Assembly (NCBI GenBank): GCA_900549415.1
Contig: URNX01000031.1
Location: forward strand, 1 to 37,620
Direction: 5' to 3'
Source: an uncultured bacterium
GTDB lineage: Bacteria; Verrucomicrobiota; Lentisphaeria; Victivallales; UBA1829
Length of the DNA: 37,620 bases
Shown here: piece by piece, positions 1 through 7,698 of the stretch
Numbering within the stretch: position 1 is the stretch's first letter
How the letters are laid out: each line of letters opens with the position of its first letter
Made by a program: the position numbers and the translations under genes
The notes under the pieces: model-generated
Told to the model about the DNA's origin: nothing
Seen by the model: only the letters and a program-made list of their open reading frames with translations
Database searches by the model: none

Positions 1-1
1 C

Positions 2-1396
2 GTCGGTCCGGCTACCGATGAGGACGGAGTCCTTGAAAAGATGATAAAAGCCGGAATGAATGTTGCGAGATTCAACTTCTCTCACGGCACTCATGAAATG
101 CATAAAAAAAGGTTTGATGAGCTGGTGGCTCTTAGAGACAAACTTGATCTCCCCATAGCTACAATGCTTGACACTAAGGGTCCGGAGATACGTATAGGCT
201 ATTTTAAAGACCACAAAGCCGTAACGCTGAAAGAGGGCGATGATTATATTCTCACCTCGCGAGATATAGAGTGCGACGAAAAGCAGGCGAGTGTTTCCTT
301 TAAGGAACTGCCGCAGGATGTCAGAATGGGCACGATTATCAGAATAAACGATGGTATTGTATCTCTCAGGGTCGAAAAGGTCGAAGGCCCCGATATTTAT
401 TGTAAGGTTGTTGACGGCGGTGTTATTTCAGACCAAAAGGGCGTAAATGTTCCGGATACAAATTTATCAATGCCTTATCTTTCCGAGCACGATATGTCCG
501 ATTTGGCGTTCGGGGCAAAGCTCGGATTCGATTTCATAGCGGCTTCATTTGTTCGCTCGGCCGCGGATGTCGATTATCTTCGCAATTTTACAAATTCCGT
601 GGGATTTCACAAGGTAAAAATAATTGCAAAAATAGAGAATATGAGCGGCGTCAACAATATTGATGAAATTATTGCCGCTGCGGACGGTATTATGATAGCG
701 CGTGGCGATATGGGCGTCGAAATACCGTTTGAGCTTATTCCGTCAATACAGAAAAAGCTCATCAAAAAGGCATATACGGCAGGTAAGCAGGTTATAACCG
801 CAACTCAGATGCTTGAGTCGATGATAACGAATGCCCGTCCCACAAGAGCAGAGATTACCGACGTTGCAAATGCAATTTATGACGGCACTTCGGCAATTAT
901 GCTTTCCGGTGAAACTGCCGCCGGTAAGCACCCTGTCGAGGCTGTTGAAACAATGGCACTTATAGCCGAGACCACCGAGGCGGATATAGACTATCTCACT
1001 AAATTCAAAAATGATTCGTCTGAGTACGATAACAGCATAACAAACGCTATTTCACACGCCACCGTTACAACCGCTCACGACCTCGGCGCAAAGGCGATTA
1101 TTACGGTAACGAAGAGCGGTTCGACTGCCCGTATGATTTCAAAGCATCGCCCGTCCTCCATGATAATCAGCTGCACGACCGATGAGACCGTTTGCCGTCA
1201 GATGAATATGTCTTGGGGTATGATACCGCTTATGTGCGAAGAAAAAAATAACTCTGATGCACTTTTCTCTCACGCTGTTGAGGTTGCACGTAAGCACGGT
1301 CTTATTTCAAAAGGCGATATCGTTGTAATAACCGCGGGAATTCCGCTCGGGATTTCCGGTACAACGAATATGTTAAAGGTTGAGCGCATAAAGTAA
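2..1396 (+). CDS. pyk: Pyruvate kinase (5' end missing)
   Basis: Pyruvate kinase transfers phosphate from phosphoenolpyruvate to ADP, the last step of glycolysis in the cytoplasm. The reading frame is open from base 2, upstream of the first ATG at 41, and begins VGPATDEDG, the family's usual N-terminal segment, so only about ten residues are lost at the window edge. Recognisable segments are NVARFNFSHG (near the start), LDTKGPEIR, the B domain, KIIAKIENMSG, the active-site region IMIARGDMGVEIP, and ATQMLESMI with PTRAEITDVANAI. The C domain ends LKVERIK. There is no extra PEP-utiliser domain at the C-terminus. Codon use is A/T-leaning and unlike the genes after 1868. It lies left of an adapter artefact and so comes from a different, probably Clostridia-type, genome. 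Confidence 0.96.
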   Translation, partial: VGPATDEDGVLEKMIKAGMNVARFNFSHGTHEMHKKRFDELVALRDKLDLPIATMLDTKGPEIRIGYFKDHKAVTLKEGDDYILTSRDIECDEKQASVSFKELPQDVRMGTIIRINDGIVSLRVEKVEGPDIYCKVVDGGVISDQKGVNVPDTNLSMPYLSEHDMSDLAFGAKLGFDFIAASFVRSAADVDYLRNFTNSVGFHKVKIIAKIENMSGVNNIDEIIAAADGIMIARGDMGVEIPFELIPSIQKKLIKKAYTAGKQVITATQMLESMITNARPTRAEITDVANAIYDGTSAIMLSGETAAGKHPVEAVETMALIAETTEADIDYLTKFKNDSSEYDNSITNAISHATVTTAHDLGAKAIITVTKSGSTARMISKHRPSSMIISCTTDETVCRQMNMSWGMIPLMCEEKNNSDALFSHAVEVARKHGLISKGDIVVITAGIPLGISGTTNMLKVERIK

Positions 1397-1443
1397 TCGG
1401 TTTTTGCGTTTTTCTCATGTGTATATAAAAACAAATTATACCG

Positions 1444-1484
1444 AAAATATTAAGGCTTCGTTATTTGCGAAGCCTTAATATTTT
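1444..1484 (+). terminator. Intrinsic terminator after pyk
   Basis: A perfect 17-bp inverted repeat (1444-1460 and 1468-1484) encloses the 7-nt loop TTATTTG. The GC-rich core GGCTTCG lies next to the loop and the stem's own 3' arm ends in TTTT. It starts 48 bp after the pyk stop and ends before the next gene. The A/T-flanked stem could work in both directions. Confidence 0.85.
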
Positions 1485-1505
1485 ATGTGCGGCGGTGATA
1501 TATAA

Positions 1506-1778
1506 ATGAGCGATTATGAGATTATAAAGTATATCCTAAACGATATAAACGAGGATCTCGACGATGAAGAAAAAGTGCATCTGCTTTTGAATAAAACGGT
1601 TTCAGAAAACAATGAGTGTAAAGAAAGCTTTGGGCAAAGGGCCTCCGACAGGCTCTCCTCTCTTGCCGGAAGCTGGACGTTCGTTATAGGTTTTACTCTG
1701 CTTTTGCTCGTTTGGATAACAGTAAATACGGTTTTGGCGGCAAAGTCGTTCGACCCGTACCCGTTTATTCTGTTGAAC
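1506..1778 (+). CDS. DUF1003 membrane protein, 3' end lost at adapter junction
   Basis: The first 91 codons match the DUF1003 family of small membrane proteins of unknown function. After a charged N-terminus come DRLSSLAGSWTFVIGF, a hydrophobic segment (about residues 58-78), and FDPYPFILLN, which is the family signature between its two membrane helices. The second helix should follow directly. Instead the frame runs into adapter bases (RSEERRVGKECRS). That the frame then stays open into the following gene is chance. The single long frame to 2729 is not a real fusion protein. It belongs to the same foreign fragment as pyk. Confidence 0.8.
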
Positions 1779-1867
1779 AGATCGGAAGAGCGTCGTGTAG
1801 GGAAAGAGTGTAGATCTCGGTGGTCGCCGTATCCTTACAAAAAAAAAAAAAAAAGAAAAAAAGAGGG
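1779..1867. other. Illumina adapter plus poly-A: artificial contig junction
   Basis: Bases 1779-1833 begin AGATCGGAAGAGCGTCGTGT and continue as the reverse complement of the standard Illumina TruSeq universal adapter through GGTCGCCGTATC. They are followed by a short mismatched stretch and a near-pure A run (1838-1862). This is what a short-insert read looks like when it reads through the adapter. The two flanks differ in base composition and in apparent taxonomy. It is an assembly or library artefact, not biology. Confidence 0.97.
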
Positions 1868-1868
1868 A

Positions 1869-2729
1869 ATTTTCGGACGCACTTTTTTTGAACGGGGGGC
1901 TAAAGACTGGGTAAAACGGTCTCCATCGGTTATTTACTGGAGAGGAATCCGCGAATTGGGATTCTGGAGATGCGATAACGAACTTTCCCTGCAGGAATTT
2001 CTCCGGGTCTCCTCCAGCAGAGAAGCGATTCCGGTTGAATCGGATGAAGATCTGAAAAACGGGAAAAAACGGGCGCCCGATTATGAAAAAAGCTGGCATT
2101 GGAATCTGCCTCCGCCCGAAGCGCGCGGCAACTGGCAGAATTCCCCGGACATAAAGCTGACTCCGGGAGAAGCCCGTTTCTTTTTGGAACAGATTACTCA
2201 TGAACAGCCGGATTCCATGTTTGCGTTTCTTGCTCCGTTCCGCAGAGAGCTTCCAGCCCGTTTTGCGGACATCGGTGAACTGGAGCTTCCGGCGCATCTC
2301 AGGGAAGCCTGGCTGCTTGCAGAAAAATTTTCGGAATTCATGTGGCCTGCTCAACTCCGTTTTAACGCTTTGCTGGGTAACGAGGAGGCGATCGCGCATT
2401 GGGATGATTATGAAACGGAGTGGCTGGCGGAGGCGGCAGAAGAGGTTGACCTGAACGCAATTTTTTCATTTCTGAAGCTGGAAGCGCATAGACAGCTCCG
2501 TCACTTTTTAGAAAAACTGGAAATGGTTTATAAATCTGGAAATATAGAAGCGCTGGACAAACTTCTGTCCGAGAGAGAATGCCAGCTGAAAGGGAAAAGC
2601 AGAATGAAACTCGGCAAGGAAAACCCTTATTATCAGGAACATTGGGTGGGAAGTCAAGAGCTGCAATACCGTTATGGAAATGCCCGCCGGCTGTTCAGGG
2701 ATGTCGTTAAAGCGGAGGAGGGGGTGTAA
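1869..2729 (+). CDS. DUF6361-like protein, N-terminus missing
   Basis: About 286 residues remain. WVKRSPSVIYWRGIRELGF near the left end and LTPGEARFFLEQI with QPDSMFAFL in the middle resemble the uncharacterised DUF6361 family, which I recall as a partner of PLD-nuclease and helicase genes. Roughly the first 100-130 residues of that family are absent because the assembly joins here to adapter sequence. The C-terminal half is helical and charged, with no membrane segment and no recognised catalytic motif. Its TAA stop shares one base with the ATG of the PLD gene (TAATG at 2727-2731), and the GGAGGAGGGGG before it (2714-2724) serves as that gene's ribosome-binding site. The family name is from memory of sequence pattern and should be checked. 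Confidence 0.6.
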   Translation: MFGRTFFERGAKDWVKRSPSVIYWRGIRELGFWRCDNELSLQEFLRVSSSREAIPVESDEDLKNGKKRAPDYEKSWHWNLPPPEARGNWQNSPDIKLTPGEARFFLEQITHEQPDSMFAFLAPFRRELPARFADIGELELPAHLREAWLLAEKFSEFMWPAQLRFNALLGNEEAIAHWDDYETEWLAEAAEEVDLNAIFSFLKLEAHRQLRHFLEKLEMVYKSGNIEALDKLLSERECQLKGKSRMKLGKENPYYQEHWVGSQELQYRYGNARRLFRDVVKAEEGV

Positions 2730-4531
2730 TGCTGGAACCATCGCGCGACCGGTTGGATTACGGGGCGATGCTGCGTCCGCCGGAACCGGGATTTTCTCTG
2801 GTTCATGCGGTTGCCAGCACTTACTCGCTGGAGCTTTCCGCTCTGCTGGCGGCGCTGCTGCCGCTGGGGGTTGATGGTGATGCGAAAAGTCATTGCCGGG
2901 AAAATCCGCTTTTCATGCTTTATATATTTAAAAAGCTGTTTCGCAAGATATTCGTTTTCTGTGATGCCGCGGCGGTTTCGGCGCAGGATGTGCAGCGGAA
3001 TAAACTGCTGGCATTTCTCGACCGGATTGTTTTTCCGGTCCGGCACAGAACCGCATTTCATCCGAAGTTCTGGCTGCTGAAATTTGAACGGGAAGGTGAG
3101 ATCCGTTACCGTCTGGCTGTATTGAGTAAAAATATTACATTTGACCGCAGCTGGGATGTGGTGATGTTTTTTGACGGAGTTGTGAAAGATTCGCGGAGCA
3201 ATGGAGCTCCGCTTGCGGACATGCTTGATTTTCTGAAGCAAAGTCAATGGGGAAAAGGCAAACGGCTGCAGGAACTTTCCTCGATGGCGGCCGAAGTGAG
3301 AAATGTCGAATTTTCCAACGATGAGATTCAGCCCGGGGAATTCCTGCTGCTGCCGTTCGGTGTGAAATCGGAGGCGCTTGCAGAGGATGCCGTTCTGCTG
3401 AATCCCGCGGCGAAATTTTCCCGCTTGATGGTCATGTCGCCTTTTTTGACCCAGACGGCTGTTTCCGAATTGTTTGCGCGCGGGCGGGACGGTGCGGAAA
3501 AACTGCTGTTCTCCCGGAAACAGGCGTTTGCCGATTGTTTCCAAGGAGAGGAACCGGGGATTCAAAGCTATTGCGTAAAGGATGAAGTTGTTTTCGGAGA
3601 AGAGTCGGCGGCTCTGGAATCTCAGCCGGAAAAACCGCAGGAAGAGGATATCCATGCAAAAATTTATCTGTTTCAGCAATATCAAAGTTCAACACCTTAC
3701 CTCTATCTCGGTTCTGCAAATTTGACCCGTAACGGAATGAATGAGGCTAATGTTGAGCTTCTGGTTCGGGTAAAGCTGCGCGGACACAACATTTATGAAA
3801 CCATGCGCAAAGATCTGCTTCCGGAGGGTGAAAATGGCGTGTTTGAGCTTTGCGGAACTGTTCCGGAAGAAAAAAACACCGAGGAGGAAGAGGCTATGGA
3901 AGATCTGAAGAAGGTCTTCCGCAAGTTCGTTCTGGAGGGAAAGCGTATTACTGCAAGCGTGGAAGAGACGAGTGCCGGGTATGTTGTTTCCCTGCATTGT
4001 CCGGAGACGCTTTGCTGCGAGTACAAAATTGAGATAGCTCCGCTCAATGGAAAGTGGCAGAATTTTTCCTCAACTGTAGAATTTGCTGCACAGCCTGCGG
4101 AAACTCTTTCTGATTTCTACCTGATCCGGTTCAGCAACGACCTGGCGAAGCTGGAGCGGATTCTGGTGATTGATACGGTGTCGTCCGCCGGACTGGAGGA
4201 GGTGCGGCAGAGCGCACTGGAATCGGTGTTCCTGAAAAGATCTGCGGATTTTCTGGAATATTTCAGCTACATTCTTGCCGAAGACGCTTATGCTCAGGCT
4301 CTGCAGATGGATGGTTCGGTTGAGAAGAAAACGGATAAAAAGAATACCGGATTCGGGGAAAATTATCAATCCGCATTATATGAAAAACTGCTTTACTGGA
4401 GCTCTGCCGATCCAGGAAGGCTGCAGGAGATTGAGTCGGTCGTCCGTTACAGTCCGGAGCTTCCGAAGGAGACACGGGCGCTGCTCAAGCTGTGCGAAAC
4501 TTTTTATCATGCGGCAGGAGAGTTGAAATGA
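2729..4531 (+). CDS. Phospholipase D-type nuclease (two HKD-like motifs)
   Basis: A 600-residue cytoplasmic protein with two PLD-superfamily half sites. The first is HPKFWLLKF (H111, K113), followed by LAVLSKNITFDRSWD (about 131-143). The second is HAKIYLF (H309, K311), followed by LGSANLTRNGMNEANVEL (about 327-344). The second is the textbook HxK...GSANLT...N.E form seen in bacterial PLD nucleases and in DISARM DrmC-like proteins. The first is more divergent. Residues 380-600 have no recognised motif. The start uses a strong GGAGG just upstream and overlaps the preceding stop by one base. The stop overlaps the helicase start (ATGA at 4528-4531). Such coupling implies a stoichiometric complex of the three products. 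A DNA nuclease role is inferred from family and context. A lipase is unlikely, as there is no signal peptide. Confidence 0.85.
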   Translation: MLEPSRDRLDYGAMLRPPEPGFSLVHAVASTYSLELSALLAALLPLGVDGDAKSHCRENPLFMLYIFKKLFRKIFVFCDAAAVSAQDVQRNKLLAFLDRIVFPVRHRTAFHPKFWLLKFEREGEIRYRLAVLSKNITFDRSWDVVMFFDGVVKDSRSNGAPLADMLDFLKQSQWGKGKRLQELSSMAAEVRNVEFSNDEIQPGEFLLLPFGVKSEALAEDAVLLNPAAKFSRLMVMSPFLTQTAVSELFARGRDGAEKLLFSRKQAFADCFQGEEPGIQSYCVKDEVVFGEESAALESQPEKPQEEDIHAKIYLFQQYQSSTPYLYLGSANLTRNGMNEANVELLVRVKLRGHNIYETMRKDLLPEGENGVFELCGTVPEEKNTEEEEAMEDLKKVFRKFVLEGKRITASVEETSAGYVVSLHCPETLCCEYKIEIAPLNGKWQNFSSTVEFAAQPAETLSDFYLIRFSNDLAKLERILVIDTVSSAGLEEVRQSALESVFLKRSADFLEYFSYILAEDAYAQALQMDGSVEKKTDKKNTGFGENYQSALYEKLLYWSSADPGRLQEIESVVRYSPELPKETRALLKLCETFYHAAGELK

Positions 4532-7500
4532 GTGAAGATCTAACGGTATTGCGCGATGCTGTCATGGAGAAACTGAAGGCGTTTCAGCGCGCTACGGTAA
4601 AACGGATTGACCGTGTTTACCGGGACAGAGAGCATCCGCAGAAGCGGGTTCTTGTTGCGGATGAAGTCGGTCTCGGAAAGACTCTGATTGCCAAAGGGGT
4701 TATTTCCAATATGGCGGTATTGCGCGAAGAGGAGGGGGATGATCTGTTCAAGGTGATTTACGTCTGTTCCAATCAGACGATTGCGCGTCAGAATATTGAA
4801 AAACTGCGGATATCCAAAGAAAACAGCATCGACAATCTGGTTGATGAGACACGGCTTTCCATGCAGCATCTCCGCGTGCTGGAGCAGGAGCGGGAGTGCA
4901 AAAAGAAAGATGTGTTTATTCAGCTGATTCCCTTGACTCCGGGAACGAGTTTTCAGATTACAAACAGTCAGGGAAGCGCGCGGGAGCGGGCTTTGATGAG
5001 CTGTATCCTTGAGCTGCGGAGTGCAGAATCGGAGGCTCTGTCGGATTTTCTGCGGTGCAATGTGGGGCGGGAAAAATGGGAAAACGCTCTATACGTTTTC
5101 AGAAAACGTATAGAGCGAGTCCGGGAAACGGCTCCGGATTATCCGGAAAGTCTGATCCGGCGGATGGACGGCGCGCTTCTGGAAGAGCTGGAGCAATTTC
5201 TTGCCGGGTGGGACGGCAAGGCTCCGAACCGGGGGCTGATTGTCAAACTGCGCAGAATGTTTGCGGAACTTTCCGCAGAGATGCTTCAACCCGATCTGGT
5301 CATTATGGATGAGTTTCAGCGTTTTCACTCGCTGCTGAATCCGGAGGATGATGACGATCTTCGCACATTGACGGAAAAGTTTCTGCGCTGCGGAAGTGAA
5401 ACGGAAAAACGTCCGAGAATTCTTCTGCTTTCCGCAACTCCGTATAAACTTTATTCGACTCTGGATGAGATTGATGAGACGCAGTGCGACGAACATTACC
5501 GGGAATTTATGGAGGTCATTGATTTTCTGCTGGAGCATGATCCGGTACGCATGGAAAAGTTCAAATCTGTCTGGCAGGAATATTCCAGACAGTTGTGTGA
5601 GTTGAAACGGAAGGCTGCTGTCAAGGCGGAGGCAAAGCAGAAAGCGGAGGATGAACTTTATGCCTCCGGGATGTGCAGAACGGAGCGGATTTCCTTTGTC
5701 AAAGAGGGAGACTTTCTGGTGTCGCATCCGGAGATGCTGGAGCCGGACAGAAGCGATGTGCTCGCGTATACGGAACTCTGCCGCATTCTGAAAAAATTAA
5801 AGCTTCCGGATCGGATTCCGTATGATTTTGCGAAAAGCTCACCCTATCTGTTGAGTTTTATGGATCAGTACAAATTGAAACAGGATATTGAAAGCCGCCT
5901 GACAAGTGAGTCTGCAAAGGAGATTGTCCGCGGACGGGGCAAACGTTCTCTGGTGTGGCTCCGGCGTGATTTTATTGATAAATATGAAATGCTGCCTGCA
6001 TGTCATGCCAAGCTGGAATGCTTGAGAAAGTATGCGTTTGAACATCATGCGGAACGGCTGCTCTGGATTCCGCCTTCCATGCCGAATTATGAACCGGCAG
6101 GCGTTTTCAAGGAAGCGGAAGATTTTTCCAAAATATTGATCTTTTCCGCGTGGGAGATGGTGCCGCGCATGGTCTCTGTTCTGATTTCCTATGATGCGGA
6201 GTGCCGGACAAACGGAAAGCTCTGTCGGGAGCGTTACAAGGCTTTGCAGGAGACCGGAACGCGGCGCGGGATGGATACTCTGCATTATTTCAAGAGCGGC
6301 CGTTTTCCGCAGAAGAGACTTTTCAGTGTCAGGGATAAAAAGGAGAAGAAAGAGCTCGACCGTCTGGCTCCGCAGGCGGAATTCCTGCGAATCCGTTCCG
6401 GTTTTCTGATAAACTGCTTTTCCCCTTCGGGTCAACGGTTTCCGCTGCGGGAGGTGCGCGCGGAAGTCCTGGAAAAGATCAAGGCGAAATTGGGCGGAAT
6501 TAAAGAGGTCTTTTGCTGTGATGGAGAAAATATCCTTATTGCTCTTCTCCGTTGTCTGGATGACGAATCAATTAGTTTGTCTGCGGAAGGTGAGATGCAG
6601 AAAGTTCCGGCGGAGGCGTTGCGGATTTTGACCGATATGGCGATTGCCGCACCGGGGATTTGCGTTGTCCGCAGTCTGCAGCATTATTTCCCGGACGCGG
6701 ACGAAACGGAAGTCCGGGAGGCTGCGGAGAGCATTACGGAACGTCTTCTCCGGATGTTTGACTCTCCGGAAGGAGTCGGCGCCGTGGCGAAATCCTGCGC
6801 GGATCTGGAGGATTATGAGCGGAAAGTTCTGCAATACTGCGTGGACGGCAATTTTCAGGCGATGTTTGATGAATACTGTTTTCTGCAGAAGACTGAAACT
6901 GATGGAGACTTGTCTGCGGCCGTTAGAAATATCTGCGGAGCTTTGGATATCCGCGCGGCGACTTACGATGTTCAGACATGGGAATCAACGGTTCAGTCTC
7001 AGGAAAAATCTCCGCTTAAGATGCGCTCACACTATGCCGTGGGTTTCAACAAGAGCACAAAAGGGCGGGGCGACGCCGACAGTCAGGAAACCGCAGACCG
7101 CAAGGACAGCATCCGCACGGCGTTCAACTCGCCGTTCCGTCCGTTTGTGCTGACATCCACATCCGCCGGTCAGGAGGGGCTGGATTTTCATCTCTACTGC
7201 CGCAGGATCATGCACTGGAATCTGCCGCATAATCCAACGGAACTGGAGCAGCGGGACGGGCGCATCAACCGTTATCTTTGTCTGGCTATCCGGAACAGTA
7301 TGGCGCGCGCTTTTTCAAAGCCGGAACATTGCCGCGACTGGGACGGACTTCTTGCGGAGGCGGCAAAGGAAGCGGAAAAGAACAATGATCCTTACTCGGA
7401 AATTTCCCCGTACTGGTGTTTCAGCAAAAATCAGCCGGTCAAAATCGAGCGGATTGTTCCGATGTACCCGTTCAGCCGGGACGTAATTGTATACAAGCGT

Positions 7501-7677
7501 CTGCAAAAACTCCTTTCGCTGTACCGTCTCACCATGGGACAGGCGCGTCAGGAAGAACTTCTGGATGCCGTTCTGGCGGAGAATCCGGATGTCGACCGGC
7601 TGACGCGCGAGCTTTTTATTTCGCTGTGTCCATTTCAGAAAGATCTGCAAGGAGAAGCTGACCGCCGTCCCCGTTGA
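4528..7677 (+). CDS. Large SF2 (SNF2/DEAD-like) helicase, defence-type
   Basis: A 1049-residue ATP-dependent helicase or translocase. I chose ATG 4528 (MSEDLTV) over the upstream ATG 4492 because GGCAGGAGAG precedes it and it forms an ATGA overlap with the nuclease stop. N-terminal RecA lobe: F19-Q20 (Q-motif-like), ADEVGLGKT (Walker A, about 44-52), motif Ia around VIYVCSNQTIARQN, MDEFQRF (Walker B, 260-266) and LLLSATPYKL (motif III, about 299-308). C-terminal lobe: STSAGQEGLDF (motif V, about 877-887) and QRDGRINRY (motif VI with arginine finger, about 908-916). About 560 residues separate the lobes, far more than in a plain SNF2 protein, and probably form an extra partner- or DNA-binding region. 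A 33-bp palindrome lies inside the gene at residues 187-197. Confidence 0.9.
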   Translation: MSEDLTVLRDAVMEKLKAFQRATVKRIDRVYRDREHPQKRVLVADEVGLGKTLIAKGVISNMAVLREEEGDDLFKVIYVCSNQTIARQNIEKLRISKENSIDNLVDETRLSMQHLRVLEQERECKKKDVFIQLIPLTPGTSFQITNSQGSARERALMSCILELRSAESEALSDFLRCNVGREKWENALYVFRKRIERVRETAPDYPESLIRRMDGALLEELEQFLAGWDGKAPNRGLIVKLRRMFAELSAEMLQPDLVIMDEFQRFHSLLNPEDDDDLRTLTEKFLRCGSETEKRPRILLLSATPYKLYSTLDEIDETQCDEHYREFMEVIDFLLEHDPVRMEKFKSVWQEYSRQLCELKRKAAVKAEAKQKAEDELYASGMCRTERISFVKEGDFLVSHPEMLEPDRSDVLAYTELCRILKKLKLPDRIPYDFAKSSPYLLSFMDQYKLKQDIESRLTSESAKEIVRGRGKRSLVWLRRDFIDKYEMLPACHAKLECLRKYAFEHHAERLLWIPPSMPNYEPAGVFKEAEDFSKILIFSAWEMVPRMVSVLISYDAECRTNGKLCRERYKALQETGTRRGMDTLHYFKSGRFPQKRLFSVRDKKEKKELDRLAPQAEFLRIRSGFLINCFSPSGQRFPLREVRAEVLEKIKAKLGGIKEVFCCDGENILIALLRCLDDESISLSAEGEMQKVPAEALRILTDMAIAAPGICVVRSLQHYFPDADETEVREAAESITERLLRMFDSPEGVGAVAKSCADLEDYERKVLQYCVDGNFQAMFDEYCFLQKTETDGDLSAAVRNICGALDIRAATYDVQTWESTVQSQEKSPLKMRSHYAVGFNKSTKGRGDADSQETADRKDSIRTAFNSPFRPFVLTSTSAGQEGLDFHLYCRRIMHWNLPHNPTELEQRDGRINRYLCLAIRNSMARAFSKPEHCRDWDGLLAEAAKEAEKNNDPYSEISPYWCFSKNQPVKIERIVPMYPFSRDVIVYKRLQKLLSLYRLTMGQARQEELLDAVLAENPDVDRLTRELFISLCPFQKDLQGEADRRPR
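5085..5117. repeat. Perfect 16-bp inverted repeat inside the helicase gene
   Basis: Arms 5085-5100 and 5102-5117 are perfect reverse complements around a single A at 5101. Each arm contains CTCTATACGTTTT or its complement. The frame stays open and reads ALYVFRKRIER across it. So long a perfect palindrome is not expected by chance in coding DNA of this size. Confidence 0.9.
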
Positions 7678-7691
7678 GGAGGGGACGGCGG
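7662..7691. terminator. Hairpin between convergent helicase and GRE genes
   Basis: An 11-bp GC-only-rich stem (CCGCCGTCCCC, 7662-7672, with GGGGACGGCGG, 7681-7691) has an 8-nt loop that contains the helicase stop codon. It lies between two convergent genes. No T-run follows on either strand, so it may block transcription only weakly or act as an mRNA-end stabiliser. Confidence 0.5.
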
Positions 7692-7698
7692 GAGAACG

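Noticed and set aside
1506..2729. A single 407-residue protein joining DUF1003 to a helicase-module protein
   Set aside because: The middle of the frame is Illumina adapter and poly-A, so the fusion is an artefact.
1869..7677. A complete DISARM system
   Set aside because: No DNA methylase and no DrmB (DUF1998) gene are present. Only the nuclease and helicase themes are shared.
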